A stretch of DNA of 64,000 nt from Nonomuraea endophytica (GCF_014203235.1 NZ_JACHIN010000016.1:124001-188000), one strand, 5' to 3'; counted from the first letter of the stretch, positions 25,799 to 34,512 are shown. Notes: generated by a model from the sequence alone, not told the origin. Translations and numbers: made by a program.

Positions 25799-25938
25799 GG
25801 ATCCGCACACCTCTCCCTCGCACGAGGGAGATCCGACCCTCTTCCTGCGCGTGGATCCGAACCCAGGAGCCTTGCACGGGATCCGGACCCAAGACCGTTG
25901 TTCGGGGATCCGGACCCAGGACCCGTGCGTGGGGATCC
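25799..25938. repeat. Six GGATCC-centred imperfect tandem repeats
   Basis: Units beginning GGATCC (one AGATCC) start at 25799, 25829, 25853, 25879, 25906 and 25933, spaced 24 to 30 bases. The best-conserved copies read GGATCCGGACCCA (25879 and 25906; 25853 differs by one base). The tract fills the 254-base gap between the divergent membrane-protein and GntR genes, so the repeats could be clustered regulator sites or a mini-satellite. Confidence 0.75.
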
Positions 25939-25968
25939 CGGGGCGCTCGAAAGGTACGGTCCTTTGGT

Positions 25969-25974
25969 TATCCT
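25969..25974 (+). promoter_or_regulatory. Possible -10 box of a leaderless GntR mRNA
   Basis: TATCCT at 25969-25974 stands 6 bases before the ATG at 25981, the distance expected if transcription starts at the start codon. No ribosome-binding site is seen. The -35 region is weak. Confidence 0.35.
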
Positions 25975-25980
25975 GGTCGG

Positions 25981-26727
25981 ATGCTCGGGCGGATAGACCT
26001 CGACGAGGACGGCGGCGCCCTCTACATGCAGATCGTCGACGCCGTGGTGACCGCCGTCGCCCAGGGCCGGTTGAATCCCGGTGACCGGCTGCCGGCGGAG
26101 CGCGATCTGGCCAGGGAGATCGGCGTCAGCCGCGACACCCTGCGCCAGGCCCTGCGGGAACTGCAGCGGCACGGCCACGTGGTGCGTACCGTGGGAAGGG
26201 GCGGCGGCACGTTCGTCGCCGAGCCCAAGGTTCGGCGGAACCTGTCGCGCTACTCCGGTCTGGCCGACGAGCTGCGCGAGCAGGACATGAAGCCCGCGGC
26301 CCGGGTGTTGTCGGCCCGGGGCCGCTCGGCCAGCCCGGCCATCGCCGCCGCGCTCGGTGTCGAGCCGGGCGAGCCGGTTCACGAGATCGTCCGCGTACGG
26401 CTGGCCGACGACCGCCCGGTAGCCCTGGAGCACACCTACTACGCGCTCGCCCTGTTCCCCGGCCTGCTCGACCACCCACTCGACGGCTCGATATACGAGC
26501 TGCTCAGAGCGGTCTACGGGCACACCCCGGTAAGGGCGGTGGAGTACCTGGAGCCGATCCTGGCCGGCCCGGAGGAGACGGCGGCGCTGGGCGTCGAGGA
26601 GGGCGCCCCGCTGATGTACATCGAGCGGATCGCCTACGACGACGCCGACCGGCCGGTGGAGTTCGGCAGAGATGTCTATCGCGGCGATAGAACACGCATG
26701 GTGGTGTGGGGATTGTCCGAAAGGTAG
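25981..26727 (+). CDS. GntR/HutC-family transcriptional regulator
   Basis: A 248-residue regulator with a GntR winged helix (PGDRLPAERDLAREIGVSRDTLRQALRELQRHGHV, residues 30-75) and a C-terminal UTRA ligand domain (LGVEPGEPVHEIVRVRLADDRPVALEHTYY..., ending RPVEFGRDVYRGDR). UTRA domains sense small metabolites such as sugars, histidine-pathway or amine compounds. The next gene downstream is a wrecked FAD-GcvT oxidoreductase, so the regulator may have lost its target. Repeats upstream may be its operators. Confidence 0.92.
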   Translation: MLGRIDLDEDGGALYMQIVDAVVTAVAQGRLNPGDRLPAERDLAREIGVSRDTLRQALRELQRHGHVVRTVGRGGGTFVAEPKVRRNLSRYSGLADELREQDMKPAARVLSARGRSASPAIAAALGVEPGEPVHEIVRVRLADDRPVALEHTYYALALFPGLLDHPLDGSIYELLRAVYGHTPVRAVEYLEPILAGPEETAALGVEEGAPLMYIERIAYDDADRPVEFGRDVYRGDRTRMVVWGLSER

Positions 26728-26749
26728 GAAACCATTAGCCTCGGTCGCC

Positions 26750-27261
26750 GTGACCCACCACGAGATCGTGATCATCGGCGGCGGCGTGATCGGCTGCAGC
26801 AGGCCGGGTTCGGCGCGGTCGACGTGGGCTACCGGGCGGTCCAGTCGCTGCGGCTGGAGAAGCACTACCTGGCCTGGGCGGCCGACATCACCGCCGACGA
26901 CGACCCCTACGAGGCGGGCCTCGCCCTCCACACCAGGCCCGACAAGCCGGAACTGTTGGCCGGACCCGCCCTGCGCACGATCCGTGATCGGGGGCCCGCG
27001 CGGCGGCTGTCGTGGTTCACCGCCAGTGCCGACGTGGTCATGCACGGTGGCGAATTGCTCGTTCTTCCTGACGGCAGGTTGACTCCTGTGAAAAGTGCCG
27101 GTTTTGGACACACGGTGGGGGAGAACATCTTCTGTGCCTACGTTCCGGCAGAGGTGGCCGCATCTTCCGAGTTCGTGGTGGAAATTATGGGAAACCGGCA
27201 CCCTGTCCGGCATCACACCGCACCCCCTTACGACCCGCAAGGTGTAACAATCCGTGCCTAG
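26750..27261 (+). pseudogene. Deleted FAD oxidoreductase-GcvT (dimethylglycine/sarcosine dehydrogenase-like)
   Basis: A GTG start at 26750 opens an FAD Rossmann motif (HHEIVIIGGGVIGC) which breaks at about 26797. In another frame the sequence resumes as AGFGAVDVGYRAVQSLRLEKHY..., then DDDPYEAGLAL and, at the end, GHTVGENIFCAYVPAEVA, the C-terminal folate-binding (GcvT) part of a roughly 800-residue dehydrogenase. The whole FAD domain and much of the GcvT domain are gone. The full enzymes oxidatively demethylate N-methylglycines. The junction holds a short CAGCAGG-like stretch. It lies 22 bases after the GntR gene, its probable former regulator. Confidence 0.8.
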
Positions 27262-27342
27262 GCGGGTCGATCATCACCTGTTACGTTCCGAGGGCGACGC
27301 GCACCATCGGGGAAATTCTCAGACAAAACCTAGGAGTCCCGT

Positions 27343-28857
27343 ATGCGTACCTCCCTGCGCAGAGGGATCACCGCGATCATCGCGGTGATCACCCTGCCGG
27401 TGGCCCTTGCCACCCCGGCCCAAGCCGGGGGTGGTTTGGACGACATCATCGCCAAAGTGATGGTGAAAAAGGTCAAGGGCACGAACGTCAAGAAGCACCT
27501 GGACGCACTACAGGCCATCGCCACCGCCAACGGCGGCACCCGCGCCACCGGCACACCCGGATACCCGGCATCGCGCGACTACGTGGCCAACAAACTGCGC
27601 AAGGCCGGCTACAAGGTCACCCTCCAGCCGACCGACTTCGTCGAAGGCTGGGTGGAGAACAGCGCGCCCACCCTCAACCTGACCGCGCCCAGCCAGAAGA
27701 CCTACGTGCCTAACGAGGACTTCTTCACCTTCCAGCCGTCGCCCCCCGGCGACGTGACCGCGCAGGTCCAGGGCGTCGACCTCACGCTCCCGCCCACGCC
27801 GACCCCCACCTCCACCAGCGGCTGCGAAGCGGCTGACTTTACCGGCTTCGTCGCCGGCCGGATCGCCCTCATCCAGCGCGGCACCTGCGCCTTCGCCCAG
27901 AAGATCCGCAACGCCGGCCGGGCCGGCGCCGCCGGCATCATCGTCTTCAACGAGGGCCAGCCGGGACGCACCGACGCCTTCCCGCTGGACATCGGCGAGT
28001 GGCGCGGCGGCGTGCCCATGGTCTTCGCCGACTTCGCCGTCGGCAACGAACTGGCCGCCACCCCCGGCGCCACCGTACGCCTGAAGGTCGACGCCACGCT
28101 CACGCTCGGCAAGAGCGACAACGTCATCGCCGAGACCCGCGGCGGCGACCCGCGCAACGTCGTCATGGTCGGCGCGCACCTCGACAGCGTCGAGGCCGGG
28201 CCCGGCATCAACGACAACGGCTCCGGCAGCGCCGCCATCCTGGAGACCGCGCTGCAGCTCGCGCACTTCCCGGTCAAGAACAAGGTCCGCTTCGCCTTCT
28301 GGACCAGCGAGGAGATCGGGCTGCTCGGCTCCGACCAGTACGTCGAACGACTGAGCGCGGCCGAGCGCAAGCGGATCAGGGTGTACCTGAACTTCGACAT
28401 GGTGGGCTCGCCCAACTACGCCTTCAAGCTCTACGACGGCGACGACTCCGACGCCACGGGCTCGCCCGCCGGCCCTCCCGGCAGCGCCCACATCGAGAAG
28501 CAGCTCAACAAGTTCTTCCAGTCCCGCAACCTGTCCACGGTCGGCACCGACTTCGACGGGCGCTCCGACTACGGACCGTTCATCGCTGTAGGCATCCCGT
28601 CCGGCGGCATCTTCACCGGGGCCGAAGGCATCAAGACCCCGGCCGAGGCCGCGCTGTTCGGCGGGCAGGCGGGCGTCGCCTATGACGTCTGCTACCACCT
28701 GGCCTGCGACACCATCGCCAACATCAACATGACCGCGCTGGACGTGGACGCCGACGCCATCGCCGACTCCACCGCCCGGTACGCGTTCAACCTGAACGGC
28801 ATCCCGCAGCACAGCGCCGCTGCCGCCGCGCCGGTGGCGGCCACCACCGCCGGCTGA
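27343..28857 (+). CDS. Secreted M28 zinc aminopeptidase with PA domain
   Basis: A 504-residue exported peptidase similar to Streptomyces aminopeptidase S. The signal peptide (residues 1-28) ends at ATPAQA. A protease-associated domain (about 130-245, including FVAGRIALIQRGTCAFAQKI) is inserted before the catalytic core. Zinc ligands and catalytic residues are visible: GAHLDS near 278, INDNGSG near 288, SEEIGLLG near 322, NFDMVG and CYHLACDT near the end. It removes N-terminal residues from extracellular peptides. AGGAG precedes the ATG and a strong hairpin follows the stop. Confidence 0.95.
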   Translation: MRTSLRRGITAIIAVITLPVALATPAQAGGGLDDIIAKVMVKKVKGTNVKKHLDALQAIATANGGTRATGTPGYPASRDYVANKLRKAGYKVTLQPTDFVEGWVENSAPTLNLTAPSQKTYVPNEDFFTFQPSPPGDVTAQVQGVDLTLPPTPTPTSTSGCEAADFTGFVAGRIALIQRGTCAFAQKIRNAGRAGAAGIIVFNEGQPGRTDAFPLDIGEWRGGVPMVFADFAVGNELAATPGATVRLKVDATLTLGKSDNVIAETRGGDPRNVVMVGAHLDSVEAGPGINDNGSGSAAILETALQLAHFPVKNKVRFAFWTSEEIGLLGSDQYVERLSAAERKRIRVYLNFDMVGSPNYAFKLYDGDDSDATGSPAGPPGSAHIEKQLNKFFQSRNLSTVGTDFDGRSDYGPFIAVGIPSGGIFTGAEGIKTPAEAALFGGQAGVAYDVCYHLACDTIANINMTALDVDADAIADSTARYAFNLNGIPQHSAAAAAPVAATTAG

Positions 28858-28866
28858 GCCACATGT

Positions 28867-28900
28867 GAGAGGTCCGGACTCACCGCAGTCCGGGCCTCTC
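28867..28900. terminator. Strong stem-loop after the aminopeptidase
   Basis: GAGAGGTCCGGACT (28867-28880), loop CACCGC, and AGTCCGGGCCTCTC (28887-28900) form a 14-bp stem with one mismatch. It sits between the stop at 28857 and the convergent SDR stop at 28907, so it can end transcription from both sides. Confidence 0.85.
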
Positions 28901-28906
28901 ATCGCG

Positions 28907-29638
28907 TCAGGGAAAACGAGCGCTCATCCCGCCGTCCACCGCCCACTCCGCCCCCGTGACGAAACCGGCGGCGTCCGAGGCGAGGAAGCAGATCACCTCG
29001 GCGACCTGGTGCGGCGACCCCATCCGCCCCATCGGATGCAGTCCTTCCACCCTGGCCCGCTCACCCGGATCGGGATGTCTGTCCAGGTAATCCTCGACCA
29101 GCCGGGTGGCGGTCCAGCCGGGGCTGACCGCGTTGACCCGCACACCATGCGGCCCGACCTCCAAGGCGAGACTCCGCGTCAGCCCGACCAGCCCGGACTT
29201 GGCCGCCGCGTAGGGAAACATCCCGCGCGTGGTCAGCCGGGCGTGGATGGACGCGACGTTGACGATCGCCCCACGCCCGGCCGCCTTCATCCCCGGCAGC
29301 ACGGCCTGCGACATCATCCACGCGGCCTTCAGATCGATCGCGAACACCTCGTCCCACTCGGCCTCCGTCATCTCGACCGGGTCGTAGTAGGCGTTGCGCC
29401 CCGCATTGTTGACCAGCACGGAGATCGTCCCCAGCTCGTGCGCGATCTCGGCGACCGCCGACCTCACCTGCTCACCCGACGTGATGTCCGCCTGTACGGC
29501 AAAGCCACGCTCGGCCGCCAGCACATCCACCACCCCGACCCGAGCCCCTTCCCTCGCAGCCACCTCCACCACGGCAGCCCCGATCCCCCGAGCACCCCCG
29601 GTAACCAGCACCACCTCCCCCTCAAGCCGCCCACCCAT
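28907..29638 (-). CDS. Short-chain dehydrogenase/reductase
   Basis: A 243-residue classical SDR, NAD(P)-dependent. The cofactor motif TGGARGIG is near residue 13, NNAG near 79, catalytic Ser in VNVASIH near 130, YxxxK in YAAAKSG near 145, and the C-terminal SPGWTATRL and DGGMSARFP segments are typical. The substrate is probably a sugar or secondary alcohol. Its promoter region is a long CCCCGGACC repeat tract. ATG at 29638 (MGGRLEGEV) is chosen over 29650. The KDPG aldolase downstream of the tract is on the same strand but 546 bases away. Confidence 0.92.
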   Translation of the reverse strand: MGGRLEGEVVLVTGGARGIGAAVVEVAAREGARVGVVDVLAAERGFAVQADITSGEQVRSAVAEIAHELGTISVLVNNAGRNAYYDPVEMTEAEWDEVFAIDLKAAWMMSQAVLPGMKAAGRGAIVNVASIHARLTTRGMFPYAAAKSGLVGLTRSLALEVGPHGVRVNAVSPGWTATRLVEDYLDRHPDPGERARVEGLHPMGRMGSPHQVAEVICFLASDAAGFVTGAEWAVDGGMSARFP

Positions 29639-29789
29639 CACCCAACCCACCTTTCACTAGCCACGCCATCGGCCCAGCACCCACAAGACCACCGCCACCT
29701 GCCTGACCACCCCACACGCCCGCCGGCCCCCAAGCTCTCGACCCCGGCACTGCCTCCATCCCCTGGCTCCCTGTCCTGCGCCCAGGGCC

Positions 29790-30066
29790 ACAGACCCAGA
29801 GGCACAGACCCCGGGCCACAGACCCCGGGCCGAGGACCCCGGACCATGGGCCGAGGACCCCGGACCCCGGACTCCGGACCCGGACCCCGGACCCCGGACC
29901 CGGACCCCGGACCCCGGACCCCGGACCATGGGCCACGGGCGGCCCCGGGCCGCGGACCACAGACCCCGGGCTGCGGGCCGCGGACCACAGACCCCGGGCT
30001 GCGGGCCTCGGGCCTCGGACCCCGGGCCTCGGGCCACGGGCCATAGACCCCGGGCCACGGACCTCT
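29790..30066. repeat. GGACCCC / GGGCC low-complexity repeat tract
   Basis: About 270 bases are made almost only of the words GACCCCGG, GGACCCGG, GGGCCACGG and CAGACCCCGGG, with long near-perfect runs at 29840-29930 and duplicated 20-30-base blocks at 29950-30005. Open frames on both strands give repetitive RGPGSGVRGP-type peptides and are not believed. It fills most of the gene-free 29651-30196, upstream of the SDR gene; the flanks of the tract show nothing else. Confidence 0.85.
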
Positions 30067-30196
30067 CGGTCTCGCGACCTCGGCCTCCAAGCCCTGCGGC
30101 TCTCGGGCTGCGGGCACACGGTCCGGGGCGCAAAGGCGCGAGCGGGTGAGGAGGCGGCCGCGGTCCGGCGTGACGAGGGCGCGTGGGCCAGGGGGG

Positions 30197-30805
30197 TCAT
30201 GGGGTGGGGTTCAGGGTGGTCAGGAGGGTTTTGACCGTGGTGGTGTCGCCGGAGGTGATGGCGCTGCCTATGCCGCAGGCCACGGCGCCGGCGGCGATCC
30301 AGGCCGGGGCGTTCTCCACCGTGATGCCGCCGGTCGGGACCACCGGAGCCTGCGGGAGGGCCTGGAGGAGGTCGCGCAGGACGTCGGGGGAGGAGGCGCG
30401 GGCGGGAAAGAGCTTCACGGCGTCCGCCCCCGACTCCAACGCGGTCACGATCTCGGTCGCCGTGGCCACGCCAGGCAGTACGGCCAGGCCGTACCGGTGA
30501 CCGGTGGACAAAACCTGCCAGTGCAACGACGGAGAGACCAGGAAACGGGCCCCGGCCAGCGCGGCGAGCCGGGCGGTCGGTTCGTCCAGGACGGTGCCGG
30601 CGCCGATCACCGCCTCCGGACGGGACCGGGCGATCTCGGCGATGGCGTCGAGGGCGCCCGGCGTGGTCAGGGACACCTCGACGACGTCCAGACCGGTGTC
30701 CACGGTGGTGAGTGCCGCCTGTACCGCCGCTTCGGCGTTGATGGCGCGGACGATGCCGACGACGCGGCGTTCGGCGATCCTGTTCATGACCTGCCAGCGA
30801 TACAT
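30197..30805 (-). CDS. KDPG/KHG aldolase
   Basis: A 202-residue class I aldolase that splits 2-keto-3-deoxy-6-phosphogluconate to pyruvate and glyceraldehyde 3-phosphate (Entner-Doudoroff) or acts on 2-keto-4-hydroxyglutarate. Visible motifs are the N-terminal RRVVGIVRA, GAGTVLD with its proton-transfer region, RFLVSPS, the Schiff-base Lys in AVKLFPA, and VPTGGI. GGTGGAGAG favours the second ATG at 30805 (MYRWQVMN) over 30811. It lies 80 bases downstream of the bicupin gene and may share its transcript. Confidence 0.9.
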   Translation of the reverse strand: MYRWQVMNRIAERRVVGIVRAINAEAAVQAALTTVDTGLDVVEVSLTTPGALDAIAEIARSRPEAVIGAGTVLDEPTARLAALAGARFLVSPSLHWQVLSTGHRYGLAVLPGVATATEIVTALESGADAVKLFPARASSPDVLRDLLQALPQAPVVPTGGITVENAPAWIAAGAVACGIGSAITSGDTTTVKTLLTTLNPTP

Positions 30806-30885
30806 GCTCATCTCTCCACCCATGCGCCCCAAGGAAATCCGGTTAATCATCCCCGGTCCGGGCGTGGGGCATTCGGTGGGCTCCC

Positions 30886-32109
30886 TTACATTCCGTCGCC
30901 GTCCCAGCGGCCTCGGGAGCGGGAGCGGACGGGCAGGCTGGAGACGATCGGCGCCGGGATCGGGTCGCCCGGCTTCCATGCCCGCCCGGTGCCCCAGTTG
31001 TGCGCGCCCGCGTCCGTCCGCTCGTCCGGATGCTCCAGCGAGGCCGGATCAGCACCCCAGTCCAACGCCTCCGCGTGGTGCGGGGCGCCATCATGATCTT
31101 CGGCGTGGTGCGAGTGCCCGTCGTGAGGCCCCTCGTGGCCGCCCTGCAGGCGGGCGGTGTCGCGGGCCTTGGCGATGGCGAGCAGGCTGTGGTCGGTTCC
31201 CTGGCCGTGTGGGACGTAGTCGGCGTCCGTGCCGCCCGTCTGCCGCGAGTAGTCCAGCGACGCCCGCAACATCGCCAGCTCTTCGGGCGTGCGCAGCCCC
31301 ACCCCCAGATCGTGGCTGGACTGCGACCACCGCCCGGCAGGCCCGTAGTTCAGGGCCTCGCCGCCCCACCGAACCCACTCGTTCTGCGTGTACCAGTTGA
31401 ACAACTCCCCGTCCGACCGCAGCAACCACGTGGCCCCGCCCTCCATCGAGGTGAAGTGCCCGTGCTTCACCCGGGCGGGCCGGAAGAAGTACGTGCCGAG
31501 GTCGAGCGTCCCGAAGTTGTACTCCATGTGCCCCTGCAGCGTGTACGCCTCCTCGTAGCAGGGATGGTGGGCCAGCCGGTGGTCGGCCCAGCCTTCCTGC
31601 GCGTGCACCAGCCGGGTGTAGAAGCCCGTCAAAGGGTCCACATGGAGGTATTTGATAAAGAGTCCGGGCATGGGGCCGGGGTTCGGCACCGCGTCCCACT
31701 CCATCGCCGCCGAGTCGATCACGATGACGTCCTCCCGGGCCTCCGCCCAGCGCGCGGCACCGGTGTCGAATCCGGCGTCGCCGTACTCGCGATAGTGGAG
31801 GATCCGCGTCCCCTCCTCGAACGTGATCGCCTCGACCGGCACGCCCTTCGGCGCGTAGACGTAGCCGCCCTGGCCGAGGCGCCGCCCGCCGTACGTCATG
31901 GAGCCTTCGAGCACGTAGAACTCGCTGTCGGCGTGATGCACGCCCGGCCCGCGCCCCCAGCCGGTGTGGAAGTCGACGCGCAGCGACGACGAGCCGTCCT
32001 CCTCGTCCACGGACAGGCGGCGCTCGCTGGCCCGCCCCTCGCCGCCGACGAGTTCGGCCGCGTGCCAGATGTAGTCGTCTTCCAGGATCACTTCAACGTG
32101 GGGACGCAT
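30886..32109 (-). CDS. Bicupin protein with His-rich C-terminal segment
   Basis: A 407-residue protein with two cupin barrels. The first holds GVHHADSEFYVLEGSMTYGG near residues 56-75, the second LAHHPCYEEAYTLQGHMEYNF near 180-200 with a later His in RVKHGHF; both fit metal-binding cupin motifs. Between residues about 328 and 360 a flexible stretch holds roughly ten histidines with acidic residues, which would bind divalent metal. Cupins of this type act as dioxygenases or isomerases. Its ATG overlaps the stop region of the acyl-CoA ligase gene by 17 bases, so the two act together, perhaps on the same carboxylic acid. Confidence 0.8.
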   Translation of the reverse strand: MRPHVEVILEDDYIWHAAELVGGEGRASERRLSVDEEDGSSSLRVDFHTGWGRGPGVHHADSEFYVLEGSMTYGGRRLGQGGYVYAPKGVPVEAITFEEGTRILHYREYGDAGFDTGAARWAEAREDVIVIDSAAMEWDAVPNPGPMPGLFIKYLHVDPLTGFYTRLVHAQEGWADHRLAHHPCYEEAYTLQGHMEYNFGTLDLGTYFFRPARVKHGHFTSMEGGATWLLRSDGELFNWYTQNEWVRWGGEALNYGPAGRWSQSSHDLGVGLRTPEELAMLRASLDYSRQTGGTDADYVPHGQGTDHSLLAIAKARDTARLQGGHEGPHDGHSHHAEDHDGAPHHAEALDWGADPASLEHPDERTDAGAHNWGTGRAWKPGDPIPAPIVSSLPVRSRSRGRWDGDGM

Positions 32110-33556
32110 GCCACTCCTTCAGCTCGCGCTTGAGGATCTTGCCCGCCGCGTTCCGTGGCAGCGCGGGCACGAACTCGATCTGCCGCGGCAGCTTGGCGCC
32201 CGACAGCAGCCCGCGGCAGTGCTCGACCAGCCGCGCAGACTCGACCGCCGCGCCCGGCGCCGTGACCACGAACGCCGTCACCCGCTCGCCCCACCGCTCG
32301 TCCGGCAGCCCGACGACGGCGGCCTCGGCCACGCCGGGAAAGGCGGCCAGCGCCTCCTCGACCTCGCGCGGCGCGACGTTGACGCCGCCCGAGATGATCA
32401 TGTCCTTCTTGCGGTCCACGATGTAGAGGAAGCCCTCGTCGTCGCGCTCGACGACGTCGCCGCTGGTCAGGAAGCCGTCTTCGGTGGTGCACGCCGCGGT
32501 CGCGGCGGGGTCGCCGAGATAACCGTTCATGAGGTACGGCGAGCGCGAGAACAGCTCACCCTCGACGATCCTGACCTCGGTCATGAACCAGGGCGTCCCC
32601 ACGGACCCGATCTTGCGCCGGGCGTCGGCCGGGCGGCAGTCGCTGATGATGCCCGCCTCGGTCGAGCCGTAGAGCTCGTGCACCCCGACCCCGGGAAAGG
32701 CGTCCAGCACCCACTCCTTGAGCGGGCGCGGCAGGGCGGCGGCGTTGAAGAACAGCGTGTCCAGCGAGGACAGGTCGTGCCCGCCGAGCCCGTGCGCGCG
32801 CAGCATGTGGGCGTGCGCCGGGACCAGGAACACCGACTGCGCCCGCGTCTCGGCGATCATGGCGAGCAGGCGCCCGGGGTCCCAGGCCCTGAGCATCGCG
32901 ACGGTGCCGCCGGTGTGGACCGGCGCGTACCCGAAGGCGAAGCCCGCGCCGTGGTACATGGGCGCGACCGCGATCGTCCTGCGTCCGGGCCCGAGCCCCC
33001 ACTCCAGGGCGGCGGCGTAGAAGGTGAGGGCACGCGAGCGGTGGCTGATGAGCACGCCTTTGGGCCGCCCGGTGGTGCCCGAGGTGTAGGCGACGCAGAA
33101 CGGCTCCCGCTCGTCCACCTCCACCCGAGGATCGGTGCCCGGCGAGGTGGCCAGCACCGCCTCGTACGACGGCCCGAGCGACAGGACGGTACGCGGCAAC
33201 CGGTCCACGGCCCCGGCGAAGGCGTCGTCGAGCACGATGGCCCGAGCCTGCGAATGATCGAGGATGTACGCGCTCTCGGCGGCCGTCTGCCGGGGATTCA
33301 TCGGCACCATGACCAGCCCGGCCTTGGCGATCCCGCAGGCCACCTCCGGGTACTCCAGCCGGTTGCCCATCAGCACGGCGACCCGTTCGCCGGTGCGTAA
33401 CCCGGCCTTGAGCAGGGCGTTGGCCAGCCTGCTCGACCGATCGTCCAGAGCGCGAAAGGTCAGCTCCCGCCCGCCGTCGGACACCGCCGGGGCGGCAGGC
33501 GTCGCCGCGGCGAACTCACGCACGCCACCGGCGATCGAGAGCTGCATGTTTCGCAT
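32093..33556 (-). CDS. Acyl-CoA synthetase (AMP-binding)
   Basis: A 487-residue class I adenylate-forming enzyme that activates a carboxylic acid with ATP and transfers it to CoA. Core motifs: A3 YTSGTTGRPKG near 155, A5 YGSTEAG near 290, A7 LTSGDVVERDDEG and A8 RKKDMIISGGVNVAPREVE, and A10 NAAGKILKRELKEW at the C-terminus. The acid is not known; the coupled bicupin suggests a specialised catabolic acid. ATG at 33556 follows GGAAAGG at 9 bases. It is divergent from a GNAT gene. Confidence 0.92.
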   Translation of the reverse strand: MRNMQLSIAGGVREFAAATPAAPAVSDGGRELTFRALDDRSSRLANALLKAGLRTGERVAVLMGNRLEYPEVACGIAKAGLVMVPMNPRQTAAESAYILDHSQARAIVLDDAFAGAVDRLPRTVLSLGPSYEAVLATSPGTDPRVEVDEREPFCVAYTSGTTGRPKGVLISHRSRALTFYAAALEWGLGPGRRTIAVAPMYHGAGFAFGYAPVHTGGTVAMLRAWDPGRLLAMIAETRAQSVFLVPAHAHMLRAHGLGGHDLSSLDTLFFNAAALPRPLKEWVLDAFPGVGVHELYGSTEAGIISDCRPADARRKIGSVGTPWFMTEVRIVEGELFSRSPYLMNGYLGDPAATAACTTEDGFLTSGDVVERDDEGFLYIVDRKKDMIISGGVNVAPREVEEALAAFPGVAEAAVVGLPDERWGERVTAFVVTAPGAAVESARLVEHCRGLLSGAKLPRQIEFVPALPRNAAGKILKRELKEWHASPR

Positions 33557-33621
33557 AGTGAAACGCCTTTCCAATACATAGCATGATCCCCGCCCTCGGC
33601 AACGTCAACGACAATGGGCAG

Positions 33622-34512
33622 ATGCTGACCATGCGCCCCTACACGGACGCCGACCTGCCCTGGATCCAGGAGACCGTCGCGGAGTGGATCGCCGGCGCGG
33701 GCCGCTGCGCCTACGACCACATCGGTGAGCTGCCCCACCGCATCTACGAGAACATCAGGGGCCGCCGACCGACCGGAGAGGTCGTGCACGTCTGGGAGGA
33801 CGACGGCCGCCTGGCCGGTCTGACGGTCAACACCCGCTTCGAGAACGCCTTCGACGTCTTCACCGCCCCGGACCTGCGCGGCACCCGGGCCGAGGCCGAC
33901 ATGATCGAGGCCGCCTGCGAGACCACCGGCCGGGGCGAGGACGAGGTGCTGACCGACGTCTTCGACTGCGACACCGCCAGGATCGAGGTCCTGGAGCGCC
34001 TGGGCTTCACCCGGTTCCGTACCTGGGACGACGTCAACGAGGCCGCACTCGCCGACCTGCCCGAGCCGAGCCCGCCCGCGGGCTTCACGCTGCGCGCCGC
34101 CCGGCTGGCCGACGCCGACGAACTGGCCCGCGCCCGCAACAGCGCCTTCGACTCAGAATGGACCGGCGCGCAGTACCGCGACGAGGTCATGCTCAAGCCC
34201 GGCTACGACGTCGGCCGCGAGATCGTCGCCGAGTCGCCGGACGGCCGGATCGCCTCGTTCCTCGTGTACTGGGTGGACCGGCGCAACGCCATCGGCCACT
34301 TCGAACCGGTCGGCACCCACACCGACTTCCACCGCCTGGGCCTGGCCAGGGCGACCATGCTGCACGCCATGCACCGGATGCGCGCACTCGGCCTGACCAC
34401 CGTCACCGTCAACCACGACGCGGAGAACGTCCCGGCCAGAAAGCTCTACGCGGCGCTCGGCTTCAAGAAGACCCACGAGACGTATGGCTATCGCCGCCGG
34501 ACCCGGCGATAG
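33622..34512 (+). CDS. Tandem GNAT N-acetyltransferase
   Basis: A 296-residue protein with two GNAT folds: an N-terminal one (MLTMRPYTDADLPWIQ..., degenerate in its acetyl-CoA loop) and a C-terminal one (FTLRAARLADADELARARN..., with HRLGLARATMLHAMHRM as the acetyl-CoA pyrophosphate loop, and NVPARKLYAALGFKKTHE). The acceptor is unknown. ATG at 33622 is the natural start; 33583 and 33631 are in frame. The last 50 bases overlap the end of the convergent Hsp70 gene. Confidence 0.88.
   Translation: MLTMRPYTDADLPWIQETVAEWIAGAGRCAYDHIGELPHRIYENIRGRRPTGEVVHVWEDDGRLAGLTVNTRFENAFDVFTAPDLRGTRAEADMIEAACETTGRGEDEVLTDVFDCDTARIEVLERLGFTRFRTWDDVNEAALADLPEPSPPAGFTLRAARLADADELARARNSAFDSEWTGAQYRDEVMLKPGYDVGREIVAESPDGRIASFLVYWVDRRNAIGHFEPVGTHTDFHRLGLARATMLHAMHRMRALGLTTVTVNHDAENVPARKLYAALGFKKTHETYGYRRRTRR

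Noticed and set aside
25799..25938. CRISPR array
   Set aside because: Repeats are short, imperfect and nearly contiguous, unit spacing is 24-30 bases including the repeat, and there are no cas genes.
29638..30200. Several long reading frames on both strands through the GGACCCC repeat
   Set aside because: They encode only repetitive Arg-Gly-Pro peptides in many frames at once, as expected for GC-rich repeat DNA without stops.
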